Shown one piece after another: positions 35,681 to 45,319 of a stretch of 64,000 nucleotides of DNA (within the stretch, counting starts at the first letter, position 1; each line of letters starts with the position of its first letter). The position numbers were made by a program, and so were the translations under genes. Below the pieces are notes generated by a model. That model did not search any database. It was not told the DNA's origin and was given only the letters and a program-made list of their open reading frames with translations. This DNA is from Paenibacillus sp. PAMC 26794. GTDB taxonomy: Bacteria; Bacillota; Bacilli; Paenibacillales; Paenibacillaceae. The stretch is taken from positions 23,501 to 87,500 of the forward strand of contig NZ_ANHX01000082.1 of the NCBI RefSeq assembly GCF_000316035.1, given 5' to 3'.

Positions 35681-37672
35681 ATGAGCGATATTATAATGAG
35701 CGACAAAACGTTCGAAATCGAGTCAGAGTTTTCTCCCCAAGGTGATCAGCCTGCAGCCATTATAGAATTGGTGAAGGGTGTTCAGGAGGGGAAGAGGTAC
35801 CAGACACTGCTGGGTGCAACGGGTACGGGTAAGACGTTTACGATAGCCCAGACGATAGCCCAACTGCAACGTCCGACGCTGATTATTGCACACAATAAAA
35901 CGTTGGCAGCGCAGCTTGCAAGTGAGTTCAAAGATTTTTTCCCTAATAACATGGTTGAGTATTTCGTCAGTTATTACGATTATTTTCAGCCAGAAGCATA
36001 TATCCCGTCCTCCGATACGTATATCGAGAAGGATTCAAGTATTAATGAAGAGATCGACAAACTGCGGCACGCAGCGACAAGTTCGTTGTTTGAGCGCAGG
36101 GACGTCATCATTGTAGCGAGTGTTTCCTGCATTTATGGTTTGGGTTCACCACACTCGTATTCAAGCATGTTGCTGTCACTTCGGGTAGGCATGGAGAAAC
36201 CGCGCAATCAGATTTTGTCTCGTCTGGTAGAGATCCAGTATCAACGTAACGATATTAACTTTGTGCGGGGTACGTTCCGTGTTCGTGGGGATGTTGTTGA
36301 GATTTTCCCTGCCTCCAAGGGCGAACATGCCATTCGGGTTGAATTGTTTGGTGATGAGATCGAGAAAATTACGGAGATTGATGTGTTAACCGGAGAACTG
36401 ATTGGCGAACGTGAACATATTGCCATCTTCCCGGCGTCTCACTTCGTAACGCAAGAAGAGACGATGAAGGTTGCGCTGGTGAACATTGAGCGTGAACTGG
36501 AGGAGCGTCTAGAAGTGTTGCGTGAACAGGGGAAACTGCTGGAGGCTCAGCGACTGGAGCAGCGCACACGGTATGATATCGAGATGATGAAGGAAGTTGG
36601 ATTCTGTTCGGGGATTGAGAACTATTCCGGTCCACTGACTTTCCGCGAACGCGGCGATACCCCATACACACTGATGGATTACTTCCCGGATGACATGTTG
36701 ATTGTGGTCGATGAGTCTCATGTGACGCTGCCACAGATCCGTGCGATGTACAATGGTGACCAGGCGCGGAAGACGGTATTGGTTGAACATGGTTTCCGTC
36801 TGCCGTCAGCGCTGGATAATCGTCCGCTCAAATTCGAAGAGTTCGAAGGCAAGATGGATCAGATCATCTATGTATCGGCCACACCAGGCCCGTATGAGAT
36901 CGAGCATACCGATACGATGGTGCAACAGATTATCCGTCCAACCGGACTGCTTGATCCAATCATTGAACTGCGTCCAACGAAGGGGCAGATCGATGACTTG
37001 ATTGGTGAGATTAACGACCGGATTACCAAAGACGAGCGTGTGTTGATTACAACATTAACGAAGAAGATGTCCGAGGACCTGACGGATTATCTGAAGGAAG
37101 TTGGAATCAAGGTTCGTTATCTGCACTCCGAGATCAAAACGTTGGAACGGATGGCGATTTTACGTGATTTAAGGTTGGGCGTTTTCCATGTCCTGATTGG
37201 AATCAACTTGCTCCGGGAAGGCCTCGATCTGCCCGAAGTATCCCTCGTCGCTATTTTGGATGCCGATAAGGAAGGGTTCCTGCGTTCCGAACGCTCACTG
37301 ATCCAAACGATTGGTCGTGCGGCACGGAACAGCGAGGGTCGCGTTATTCTATACGGTGATAAAGTAACCGATTCGATGGACAAGGCGATTAAGGAAACCG
37401 AACGTCGTCGTGAGATTCAGATCGAGTACAACGAGAAACATGGAATTACACCACAGACGATTCGCAAAAAAGTGCGTGATGTGATTGAGGCAACCAAAGT
37501 TGCCGAATCCAAGAAAGACTATCTCACAGGCGCAGCCGAGAAGATGTCGAAGAAAGATCGCCAGGCGCTTATTCAGCGCCTAGAGGTAGAGATGAAAGAT
37601 GCAGCCAAAAACCTGCAGTTTGAACGTGCTGCTGAGCTTCGCGATGCGTTGCTGGAACTTCGCGCTGAATAA
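35681..37672 (+). CDS. uvrB: Excinuclease ABC subunit B
   Basis: Damage-verifying helicase of nucleotide excision repair; loaded by UvrA and then recruits UvrC. 663 aa. Walker A GATGTGKTFT, the beta-hairpin region YYDYFQPEAYIPSSDTY that inserts into the duplex, DEAD-like VVDESH, helicase motif VI region QTIGRAARNSEG, and a C-terminal UVR domain (LIQRLEVEMKDAAKNLQFERA) for UvrC. ATG at 35681 follows AGGGTGAG. uvrA lies downstream but, unusually, over 500 nt away. Confidence 0.98.
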   Translation: MSDIIMSDKTFEIESEFSPQGDQPAAIIELVKGVQEGKRYQTLLGATGTGKTFTIAQTIAQLQRPTLIIAHNKTLAAQLASEFKDFFPNNMVEYFVSYYDYFQPEAYIPSSDTYIEKDSSINEEIDKLRHAATSSLFERRDVIIVASVSCIYGLGSPHSYSSMLLSLRVGMEKPRNQILSRLVEIQYQRNDINFVRGTFRVRGDVVEIFPASKGEHAIRVELFGDEIEKITEIDVLTGELIGEREHIAIFPASHFVTQEETMKVALVNIERELEERLEVLREQGKLLEAQRLEQRTRYDIEMMKEVGFCSGIENYSGPLTFRERGDTPYTLMDYFPDDMLIVVDESHVTLPQIRAMYNGDQARKTVLVEHGFRLPSALDNRPLKFEEFEGKMDQIIYVSATPGPYEIEHTDTMVQQIIRPTGLLDPIIELRPTKGQIDDLIGEINDRITKDERVLITTLTKKMSEDLTDYLKEVGIKVRYLHSEIKTLERMAILRDLRLGVFHVLIGINLLREGLDLPEVSLVAILDADKEGFLRSERSLIQTIGRAARNSEGRVILYGDKVTDSMDKAIKETERRREIQIEYNEKHGITPQTIRKKVRDVIEATKVAESKKDYLTGAAEKMSKKDRQALIQRLEVEMKDAAKNLQFERAAELRDALLELRAE

Positions 37673-37712
37673 GATACAGCTCATTCATATGCTCCGGTAA
37701 AGATGGATCTGT

Positions 37713-37746
37713 AACAAGAGAACGGCCAATTGGCCGTTCTCTTGTT
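37713..37746. terminator. Perfect palindrome/terminator after uvrB
   Basis: A 34-bp perfect palindrome with 17-nt arms (left arm AACAAGAGAACGGCCAA). As RNA it forms a very stable hairpin with little loop; the trailing sequence is TTGTTGAG, so termination may be partial. Confidence 0.6.
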
Positions 37747-37860
37747 GAGTAAGGAAATCGTTGATATCTACCGATAATAAGAGATGTTGAAATCTTGAAT
37801 TCGGGTCTATACTGATAGAAATGTTGAAATTGGTTAAAAGGTTTATAGGAAAGCAATTGG

Positions 37861-38150
37861 GAGTCGTGTCCCCTTGAGAGCCAAGAGCGCCCCGGTGTTG
37901 ACCTCGGAGCCGAGCCAAAGGCAATGGCGACCTGCCGCGACCAAGGCGAAGCTGAGAGCGCACCCTCGCAGTAGAGCGGCCACATAAGGTTCCGGCAATG
38001 AGCCGGAACCTTATGTGGAGCCGCGGGCACACGACCACCCTTCACATAGCAAGACCCGACCCCTCACCGTTGCACCGCTTGTTTCGGGTGTCCAGAGGGC
38101 TGCGCCCTCTGGGGCCCTCCCTTCCAAGGGAGGGTTTGGGTGGGATCGAA
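37861..38150 (+). other. GC-rich multi-hairpin island between uvrB and uvrA
   Basis: About 290 nt clearly richer in G+C than the flanking genes, without a convincing ORF. It contains a 16-bp perfect stem (CACATAAGGTTCCGGC, 37981-37996, with 38002-38017; loop AATGA) extended by GCGGC/CCGC, a 9-bp perfect stem CCAGAGGGC/GCCCTCTGG (38092-38112), a 9-bp perfect stem CCCTCCCTT/AAGGGAGGG (38115-38134), and a smaller CTCGG/CCGAG repeat near 37903. None has a T tract. Could be a noncoding RNA, a dispersed repeat or a composite terminator. Confidence 0.6.
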
Positions 38151-38195
38151 AAGCCTTCAAAGGTTTGGATTAACACACTGAGAGGATGAATACTA

Positions 38196-41054
38196 TTGGC
38201 GAGCGATAACATTGTCATTAAAGGCGCACGAGCGCATAACCTGAAAAATATCGACATTACCATCCCGCGTGACCGCTTTGTTGTATTGACCGGCCTGAGT
38301 GGCTCAGGCAAGTCCTCGCTGGCTTTTGACACCATCTATGCCGAAGGACAGCGGCGTTATGTAGAATCATTGTCAGCTTACGCAAGGCAGTTTCTGGGAC
38401 AGATGGAGAAACCGGATGTGGATTCCATCGAAGGCTTGTCTCCTGCGATTTCAATAGATCAGAAAACAACAAGTCGTAACCCGCGTTCCACGGTGGGAAC
38501 CGTGACCGAAATTTATGATTACTTGCGTCTGTTATTTGCACGTGTGGGCCATCCACATTGTCCGGACCACGGCGTGGAGATCAGCTCCCAGACCGTAGAA
38601 CAAATGGTTGACCGCATTATGCAATACCCAGAGCGTACCCGGTTGCAGATTTTGGCACCCATTATCTCGGGCCGTAAGGGTGAGCACAAAAGTGTATTTG
38701 CCGATGTGTCCAAACAGGGCTTTGTCCGTGTACGGGTGAACGGGGAATTGCGTGACCTGTCAGAAGATATTCAATTGGAGAAAAATAAAAAGCATACGAT
38801 TGAAGTCGTTGTTGACCGGATCGTCGTTAAAGATGATGTACAGGCGCGTCTGGCCGACTCTATTGAAACAGCACTTAATTTGTCCGGTGGACAACTACTA
38901 GTGGACATTATGGGCGAAGAAGAACTGCGCTTCAGTTCCAACTTTGCCTGCCCGGTGTGTGGATTTAGTATTGAAGAACTTGCACCGCGGATGTTCTCAT
39001 TTAACAGTCCCTTCGGAGCTTGCCCGGATTGTGATGGTTTGGGTGTCAAAATGATCGTTGACCCTGATCTGCTCGTACCGGATCGCAGCAAGACAATTGA
39101 AGATGGTGCTTTTGATGCCTGGACAGGTGGAACATCCACCTATTACCCGCAGTTCCTGAAGTCAGTATGTGAACACTTCAACATTCCGCAGAATGTGCCT
39201 GTCGAAGATCTGCCAGCTGAGCAGATGAACAAGTTGTTGCAGGGTACAGGTACGGAGAAAATCCGTTTCCGCTATGAGAATGATTTTGGACAACGCAAGG
39301 AAGCACTGGTTACCTTTGAAGGTATCGTGAATAACCTGGAGCGTCGTTATCGTGATACAGCATCTGAAGGTATCCGTGAATTCATTGAAGGTTATATGAG
39401 TGCGAAGCCTTGTGGTACCTGTAAAGGTCAGCGTCTGAAACGGGAAAGTCTCGCAGTTACGATTAATGATCACAACATGGCGTATGTGACTAGTTTGTCC
39501 ATTGGAGAAGCTGGCCGATTCTTCGATTCATTGGAATTGAGTGAGAAAGAGCAGACGATTGCCAAGCTTATTTTGAAAGAAATCAACAGCCGTCTAGGCT
39601 TCCTCGTGAATGTCGGTCTGGATTACCTTACGCTGAGTCGTGCCGCTGGAACGTTATCCGGTGGGGAAGCCCAGCGGATCAGACTGGCCACACAGATTGG
39701 TTCCAGCCTGATGGGTGTGCTGTATATTCTGGATGAGCCAAGTATCGGTCTGCATCAACGGGATAATGACCGCCTGATCTCAACCCTTGCGCATATGCGG
39801 GATATTGGTAACACATTGATCGTGGTTGAACATGATGAGGACACGATGATGGCTGCCGACTATATTATTGATATTGGCCCGGGTGCAGGTATCCACGGAG
39901 GTACCATTATGTCACAGGGTACACCGCAAGAGATCATGAATGATGAGAACTCATTAACCGGTCAATATCTGAGTGGTCGCAAATTCATTCCTATTCGTGC
40001 AGAACGTAGAAGTGTAGGAGACCGTTGGTTGGAAGTACGCGGAGCCAAAGAAAATAACTTGAAGAATCTGAACGTGAAGATTCCTGTAGGTGTATTTACT
40101 GCGGTAACGGGTGTGTCCGGATCAGGTAAATCCACATTGATCAATGAGATCCTCTACAAAACACTGGCTCGTGATCTGAATCGTGCTCGGGTGCGCCCGG
40201 GTCAGCATAAAGAGATTCGTGGTCTGGAACATATCGATAAAGTCATCGATATTGACCAGTCCCCAATCGGGCGGACACCACGTTCCAACCCGGCTACGTA
40301 TACAGGTGTCTTTGATGATATTCGGGATCTGTTTGCTCAGACGAATGAAGCCAAAGTACGTGGATACAAGAAAGGCCGGTTCAGCTTTAATATTAAAGGT
40401 GGACGTTGTGAAGCCTGCCGTGGAGACGGCATTATCAAAATCGAGATGCACTTCTTGCCGGACGTGTATGTTCCTTGTGAAGTCTGCAAAGGCAAACGAT
40501 ACAACCGGGAAACGCTTGAAGTGAAATATAAAAACAGAAATATTTCCGATGTGCTGGAAATGACGGTTGAAGATGCAACCCAATTCTTCGAGAACATTCC
40601 GAAGATCCATCGCAAAATGCAGACACTGATGGATGTGGGTCTGGGTTATATCAATCTGGGACAACCTGCAACCACATTGTCTGGTGGTGAAGCCCAGCGT
40701 GTGAAGCTCGCTTCCGAGCTGTATCGCCGCAGTACCGGGAAAACCATCTACATCCTCGATGAGCCGACTACGGGTTTACATGTCGATGATATCGACCGTT
40801 TGCTGAACGTATTACACCGTCTGGTTGATTCTGGGGAATCGGTGTTGGTGATTGAGCATAACCTGGATGTGATCAAAACGGCAGACTATGTTGTTGATTT
40901 GGGGCCAGAAGGTGGTAGCGGTGGAGGAACCATTGTTGCAACTGGAACACCTGAGGATATCATCAAAGTGGAAGCTTCCTATACAGGCAAGTACTTGAAG
41001 CCGGTTCTGGAGCGGGATACCGAGCGGAGCAAGGCACTGCAATTGGTGGACTAA
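38196..41054 (+). CDS. uvrA: Excinuclease ABC subunit A
   Basis: Damage-recognition ATPase dimer of nucleotide excision repair. 952 aa, usual length. Two ABC modules: Walker A GLSGSGKSS and GVSGSGKST; signatures TLSGGEAQRIRLA and TLSGGEAQRVKLA; Walker B LDEPSIGLH and LDEPTTGLH. Zinc modules of CxxC type are visible (CPVCGF..CPDC; CEACRGDG..CEVCKG). The start is a TTG at 38196 after GAGAGGATG, giving (M)ASDNIVIKGARAHNLKNI, the family N-terminus. Confidence 0.98.
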   Translation: MASDNIVIKGARAHNLKNIDITIPRDRFVVLTGLSGSGKSSLAFDTIYAEGQRRYVESLSAYARQFLGQMEKPDVDSIEGLSPAISIDQKTTSRNPRSTVGTVTEIYDYLRLLFARVGHPHCPDHGVEISSQTVEQMVDRIMQYPERTRLQILAPIISGRKGEHKSVFADVSKQGFVRVRVNGELRDLSEDIQLEKNKKHTIEVVVDRIVVKDDVQARLADSIETALNLSGGQLLVDIMGEEELRFSSNFACPVCGFSIEELAPRMFSFNSPFGACPDCDGLGVKMIVDPDLLVPDRSKTIEDGAFDAWTGGTSTYYPQFLKSVCEHFNIPQNVPVEDLPAEQMNKLLQGTGTEKIRFRYENDFGQRKEALVTFEGIVNNLERRYRDTASEGIREFIEGYMSAKPCGTCKGQRLKRESLAVTINDHNMAYVTSLSIGEAGRFFDSLELSEKEQTIAKLILKEINSRLGFLVNVGLDYLTLSRAAGTLSGGEAQRIRLATQIGSSLMGVLYILDEPSIGLHQRDNDRLISTLAHMRDIGNTLIVVEHDEDTMMAADYIIDIGPGAGIHGGTIMSQGTPQEIMNDENSLTGQYLSGRKFIPIRAERRSVGDRWLEVRGAKENNLKNLNVKIPVGVFTAVTGVSGSGKSTLINEILYKTLARDLNRARVRPGQHKEIRGLEHIDKVIDIDQSPIGRTPRSNPATYTGVFDDIRDLFAQTNEAKVRGYKKGRFSFNIKGGRCEACRGDGIIKIEMHFLPDVYVPCEVCKGKRYNRETLEVKYKNRNISDVLEMTVEDATQFFENIPKIHRKMQTLMDVGLGYINLGQPATTLSGGEAQRVKLASELYRRSTGKTIYILDEPTTGLHVDDIDRLLNVLHRLVDSGESVLVIEHNLDVIKTADYVVDLGPEGGSGGGTIVATGTPEDIIKVEASYTGKYLKPVLERDTERSKALQLVD

Positions 41055-41098
41055 GGTCCTCTAACCAGTAGTTATATCAATATGAAGTGGCAGTATTG

Positions 41099-41176
41099 GC
41101 CCTTCTTTTCGAAAAGGTTGAGACGTTGGATTACGATCTGATGTGCCCTGCTTCCGAGAAGAAGGGCTTTTCATTT
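41099..41176 (+). terminator. Terminator after uvrA (large loop)
   Basis: GCCCTTCTTTTCG (41099-41111) pairs with CGAGAAGAAGGGC (41155-41167), one G-U pair, with a 43-nt loop and TTTTCATTTT behind. Confidence 0.7.
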
Positions 41177-41303
41177 TGAGTTGTGCACAGTGTTTCCTTT
41201 GGACTAAGGATATTTCGTGAAAGTGTTTACATATGCATGATGACGAGCATTACAGGAATATTCGGCCAAATTGGATTTTTTTCATTTTTATGGATGATAG
41301 GGC

Positions 41304-41332
41304 TTGCATTACAAGCAGGGTACAGATAACAT
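41304..41332 (+). promoter_or_regulatory. SigmaA promoter of small membrane protein gene
   Basis: TTGCAT (41304-41309), 17-nt spacer, TAACAT (41327-41332), about 60 nt before the start codon at 41393. Confidence 0.6.
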
Positions 41333-41392
41333 AGAGGAAGATATTAGGGTATGCGTTAGCTGTTCAACTATGGTAAGGAGGTCTGTCTATCC

Positions 41393-41605
41393 ATGCTGTT
41401 TGCAGAAGCTGCCACGGCGAGTACATCGAATTTTAATGCATTTGATATTTTTGTCATCTTATTTACGATCCTGATTTTCATCGGAGTTGTTCGGCTTCTT
41501 CGGGCACCGAAGAAGAATCTGTTTGCGATCGGATTTGCAGTAGTCAGCCTACTGGTATTTCTGATGACAGACTATGCGATGATAACGGGTTGGTTTGCTC
41601 AGTAG
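41393..41605 (+). CDS. Small membrane protein, possibly DUF2759 family
   Basis: 70 aa with two hydrophobic segments (about 17-36 and 44-62) joined by a basic loop RAPKKNL, ending in a short TGWFAQ tail. The pattern resembles the DUF2759 family of short Bacillus membrane proteins, though this is by memory and uncertain. Strong TAAGGAGGT 11 nt before the ATG, its own promoter and its own terminator argue that it is a real, well expressed gene. Function unknown. Confidence 0.75.
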   Translation: MLFAEAATASTSNFNAFDIFVILFTILIFIGVVRLLRAPKKNLFAIGFAVVSLLVFLMTDYAMITGWFAQ

Positions 41606-41653
41606 GAATGCCGCAGAATTTAAATGTAATTTAAGCCAAAAGAGGTACAGACG

Positions 41654-41688
41654 AACACTTTCCAGAGAGACATGGAGGGTGTTTTTTT
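41654..41688 (+). terminator. Terminator after small membrane protein
   Basis: AACACTTTCCA pairs with TGGAGGGTGTT (two G-U pairs), followed by seven T's. Confidence 0.85.
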
Positions 41689-41750
41689 CATTTTTACTGA
41701 AACGATTGAACAGGATTCTATCTTCTCTACTAAAATAGGACTTAAAACAA

Positions 41751-41779
41751 TTGTATATCCAGATTCTGTATGATACATT
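41751..41779 (+). promoter_or_regulatory. SigmaA-like promoter of the htrA-type gene
   Basis: TTGTAT (41751-41756), 17-nt spacer, TACATT (41774-41779), about 100 nt before the ATG at 41884. Confidence 0.5.
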
Positions 41780-41883
41780 GAGGGATACCGGAATTGCAGA
41801 TGAGAGAAAGAGAGAATAGATTCAGTGATGAATCCGATGTCGAGTTGCGCAAGAAGGATGTATAGAGAGGGTCAGGTGAGAAT

Positions 41884-43053
41884 ATGAGCGTGTTGGGTAA
41901 AAAGGGGATAGCCATACTGATGGCTGCTGTACTCTCGATTAGTGTGGCGGCAACGGCCGGTGCAGCTGAATCCAAAGCGGCAATGCAAGCGAAGGTGGTA
42001 GACGGTCAAGTCTATGTGAACACCAAGGATCTGCTCAAGGCAGTTGGTGGAAGTGGACAATATGATGCCAAATCAGGTACGTACACGTACAAGGGAAGTG
42101 AAGCCATTCCCAAAGTGATCGAAAAGGTATCTCCTTCGGTTGTAGGCATTATTGGGAAATCTACCGAGGTGCAGGACGGTGCAACATCAGACGACCGTTA
42201 TAATCTTGCACATGGTACAGGTGTCATTATCCGGTCGAACGGATGGATTGTAACGAATGCTCATGTGGTTGATGGATTAACGAATCCGGTGGTGGTAACG
42301 ACGGATGGCAATACATACAAAATTACGAAAACATACAGTGATGCACTCAGTGATCTGGCGCTAATCAAAATCAATGCCAAATCACTCAAACCGGCGAGCT
42401 TTGCCAAAGCTTCACAAACTACTGTTGGAGAAACGGTGATTGCCTTGGGTACGCCGATTTCCTTTTCTTTGCGCAACTCGGCAACGGTAGGGGTAATTAG
42501 CGGCTTGAATCGTGGTGTGGAGGCGACCTACCGGTTGATTCAGACCGACACGGCCATTAACCCAGGAAATAGCGGAGGACCGCTGGTCAACCTGAAGGGT
42601 GAAGTGGTTGGTATCAATTCCATGAAATTTTCTGCGGTCGGCGTAGAGAGTTTGGGATTTTCGATTCCCGTGGATACCGTTCAATATATCATCGATCAGT
42701 TTTTTAAATATGGCAAAATAAAACGTGCAAGTCTGGGGCTACAGCTGGAAGAAAGCTGGTCTGCTATTGTGGGCTTGCCTACAGATGATCCATTAACGAT
42801 TACGGGGGTACTGTCTCCTGAAGCGAAGAAAGCCAAAATCAAAGAGGGCGATGTCCTTTATAGTGTGGCAGGTACACGTGTCTCCTCAGTAGTAGATATC
42901 AATGAGCTGCTCAAAAAGTATCTGCCTGGGCAAAAGGTAAAGCTGTTGATGCAAACGGATGGCGATATCGTCACCCGCACGTTGGTGCTTGCTGATCGCG
43001 CAGACATCGTAGACGAGGAAGATGAAGTGTTCCTTGCAGATGAAGAACAATAA
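41884..43053 (+). CDS. HtrA/DegP-type serine protease with N-terminal stalk-like segment
   Basis: 389 aa. Signal peptide (cleavage after AGA/A near residue 28), a short copper-amine-oxidase-N/stalk-like stretch (about 33-72; VVDGQVYVNTKDLLKAVGG), trypsin-like S1C domain with His127 (TNAHVVDG), Asp157 (SDLALIKI) and Ser230 (NPGNSGGPL), and one PDZ domain (about 285-370). Unlike Bacillus HtrA it has no cytoplasmic domain or retained membrane anchor and is predicted to be exported. AGGTGAG before the ATG. Probably degrades misfolded exported proteins. Next gene starts 43 nt later and also has stalk domains. Confidence 0.9.
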   Translation: MSVLGKKGIAILMAAVLSISVAATAGAAESKAAMQAKVVDGQVYVNTKDLLKAVGGSGQYDAKSGTYTYKGSEAIPKVIEKVSPSVVGIIGKSTEVQDGATSDDRYNLAHGTGVIIRSNGWIVTNAHVVDGLTNPVVVTTDGNTYKITKTYSDALSDLALIKINAKSLKPASFAKASQTTVGETVIALGTPISFSLRNSATVGVISGLNRGVEATYRLIQTDTAINPGNSGGPLVNLKGEVVGINSMKFSAVGVESLGFSIPVDTVQYIIDQFFKYGKIKRASLGLQLEESWSAIVGLPTDDPLTITGVLSPEAKKAKIKEGDVLYSVAGTRVSSVVDINELLKKYLPGQKVKLLMQTDGDIVTRTLVLADRADIVDEEDEVFLADEEQ

Positions 43054-43096
43054 AGCCCGGCGGTCAGCCCGGATGGAGAGAGGACGAAAGAACGGA

Positions 43097-44992
43097 ATGA
43101 AAAAGTCATGGATACGTGTGCTAAGCACAGGTGTATTAACCGGGATGCTGACCATTGGCGCGGCATTGCCTGTATGGGCATCTGATCTGACAACAAGTGA
43201 ACTACGGGTGAAAGCGGGGAGCACGAGCGCCTACATCAACGGCGATAAGCAGGCCATAGCCAAACCTTACAAGTTCAAGGGTGTTACGATGGTGCCTGTG
43301 GGAGTGTTCAAGAAAGCATTTGGCAGTGAAATCCGGCTGGAGAAAAATGATGTCGTGAAAATTAAGGAAGGTCCACACACGGTTACCCTAACGATTGGCA
43401 GTTCAATTGCCTGGGTGGATGGTGTAAAACATGAGATGGGTGCCGCCCCCAAAATGGTGAATGGCGTACTTATGGTTCCACTTCGTCCGGTTGCTGCCGG
43501 TATCGGAGCGACGCTAGCTCCAACCAGTTCCGGAGAAATGGTTATTCGTCTGTTGCAAACCGATGATTCGGTGGATGAAGAGGATGGCATTCATCCGGAT
43601 GAAGGCAAAACCAGAATTGGCAACAGTTTTTACGGTTGGTCCATTAACTACCCGGCAGACCTTATAGTTTTTCAGACTGGTGAGCAGGAGCGTATGATGA
43701 CTTTCGGCGCTACGGACAACAGTTATTATCTTGAAGTGTATGTCAGCGATCAGGATGTGGCTCTGGATGCGGATGATTTGTTGCAGCAACTCGTCCAGGA
43801 GGCCAAACAATCGGGAGATACGGTGCTGGATCGTGAAGCGGTGTCGAAAGGCAAAACGCCTTATGCACGGATTATCGTGAAAGATGTAGACGGCATGTTA
43901 TGGGAGATGCGTCAGTATCTGAGCGAAGGTCGTCAATATGATGTGTACCTCGCGGATTACGAAGCCTTGAATTATAAAGATCTGAGCAAACGTGCAGCGC
44001 TGCTCAATTCATTCCAGCCAACCTATGCAGAATCGGATCGAACGATTAAGGATCTGTCCACCGTAGATAATGGCATGCGCTCCGCCTGGAACGATGACTA
44101 TGGTATTGAGTTGATGATTCCTGCCGGCTGGTCGATGGATAACAATCAGATGATCTATGAAGCCAAGGATGGTGCATATCTGCAATGGCGTGTCACATCG
44201 GCGAAGGCAGGTACTACGGTAAAAGACTGGAGCGGCCAACTGGATAAGTGGATGCGCGAGACATTTACACCAGAGAGTTACGAGCCAATTGGCTCATATA
44301 CGATGGATATCTCGGGAGAGACTGCCGAGGTGAATGAATTCCGTTATAACTTTGGCGGGGGCTGGCAGACCGAGTTCGATGTTCTTTTACAGAAGAATGG
44401 GTATCGATACTATGCAGAGTATACGTTCCCAGAAGAGCAGGTTGCAGATCGGGCATGGTTTGAACGGATTATGAAGAGTGTGGAGATTGATTTTGATACG
44501 GTTGCCGAACATTTCGGTCAGCTGGATGAAGATCCGTATTTGACAGACAAAACGAAGACACTTACACGTACGTCCAAACGTTATCATTACAGTGTAGATA
44601 TTCCGCGTTACTGGACGCCGTATAGTGATCGATTCGAATATTCACCTGTGGTATACACCTTCACGGGCGGAGAATTCTCCATTGCGGCGAGCGAAGACAA
44701 GTCGATCGAGATGACGGTCAGCCAACTGAGAGAAGCTTATGCCGAAGCCACCAAAACGCGGAAAAACTTCCAGCTGCTGCGCAGTGAAGAGCTGACGTTT
44801 GCGGGTGTGCCTGCATTTTCCTTTACGTATCATGAACTGGACAAAGGCGTGCCATATGCAGGTCGCCAGATCGTGTTTGAAAAGGACGGAACAACCTATA
44901 CGATCACAAGTGGGCTGAATGATGCGAACAAGACAGAAGTTCAGGCGGTAGCCTTGGAAAAAGCAGTGAACTCATTTACATTTATTAAATAA
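43097..44992 (+). CDS. Exported stalk-domain (copper amine oxidase N-like) protein
   Basis: 631 aa from the ATG at 43097, which gives a clean signal peptide (MKKSWIRVLSTGVLTGMLT, cleavage after VWA). The open frame reaches back to 43022 inside the protease gene, but those codons add no signal peptide and the binding site is weak in all options. A copper amine oxidase N-terminal domain (about 25-155; MVPVGVFKKAFG, GVLMVPLRPVAAGIGA) is followed by three similar globular segments (about 175-310, 325-455, 490-625), each starting YGWSINYPADL- or YHYSVDIPRYW-like, probably repeats of one domain. No enzyme motif recognised. Likely works on the cell surface with the protease. Confidence 0.8.
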   Translation: MKKSWIRVLSTGVLTGMLTIGAALPVWASDLTTSELRVKAGSTSAYINGDKQAIAKPYKFKGVTMVPVGVFKKAFGSEIRLEKNDVVKIKEGPHTVTLTIGSSIAWVDGVKHEMGAAPKMVNGVLMVPLRPVAAGIGATLAPTSSGEMVIRLLQTDDSVDEEDGIHPDEGKTRIGNSFYGWSINYPADLIVFQTGEQERMMTFGATDNSYYLEVYVSDQDVALDADDLLQQLVQEAKQSGDTVLDREAVSKGKTPYARIIVKDVDGMLWEMRQYLSEGRQYDVYLADYEALNYKDLSKRAALLNSFQPTYAESDRTIKDLSTVDNGMRSAWNDDYGIELMIPAGWSMDNNQMIYEAKDGAYLQWRVTSAKAGTTVKDWSGQLDKWMRETFTPESYEPIGSYTMDISGETAEVNEFRYNFGGGWQTEFDVLLQKNGYRYYAEYTFPEEQVADRAWFERIMKSVEIDFDTVAEHFGQLDEDPYLTDKTKTLTRTSKRYHYSVDIPRYWTPYSDRFEYSPVVYTFTGGEFSIAASEDKSIEMTVSQLREAYAEATKTRKNFQLLRSEELTFAGVPAFSFTYHELDKGVPYAGRQIVFEKDGTTYTITSGLNDANKTEVQAVALEKAVNSFTFIK

Positions 44993-45004
44993 TAGTGATG
45001 CATG

Positions 45005-45034
45005 CCGGAGGGTCAAAAGACCTTTCGGTTTTTT
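45005..45034 (+). terminator. Terminator after stalk protein gene
   Basis: CCGGAGGGTC / GACCTTTCGG with an AAAA loop, followed by six T's. Confidence 0.85.
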
Positions 45035-45319
45035 CGTTGTGCTGGAAATGAAAATGGTAAACTGTTTTTTCAGGAAAACGTAGAAGAGTCGGTGCAGAAG
45101 TGTTACAATATACTAGTTCAGGAGTTATGACTACTGATCTGATGAATAGGAATGACTGTAAGCTTGGAGTTCAGGCAATACAGACATAATAGATAGATAT
45201 TGTAATACCGTGACAATGCAGGTGTACCCGATAAGGTGCAGTCTTAGGCTTAGTATGTTCAGGCGTTTAAGGATATAGGGATGAAATCCGGCGGATAGCC
45301 GGTTATGGGGAGGATCTAC

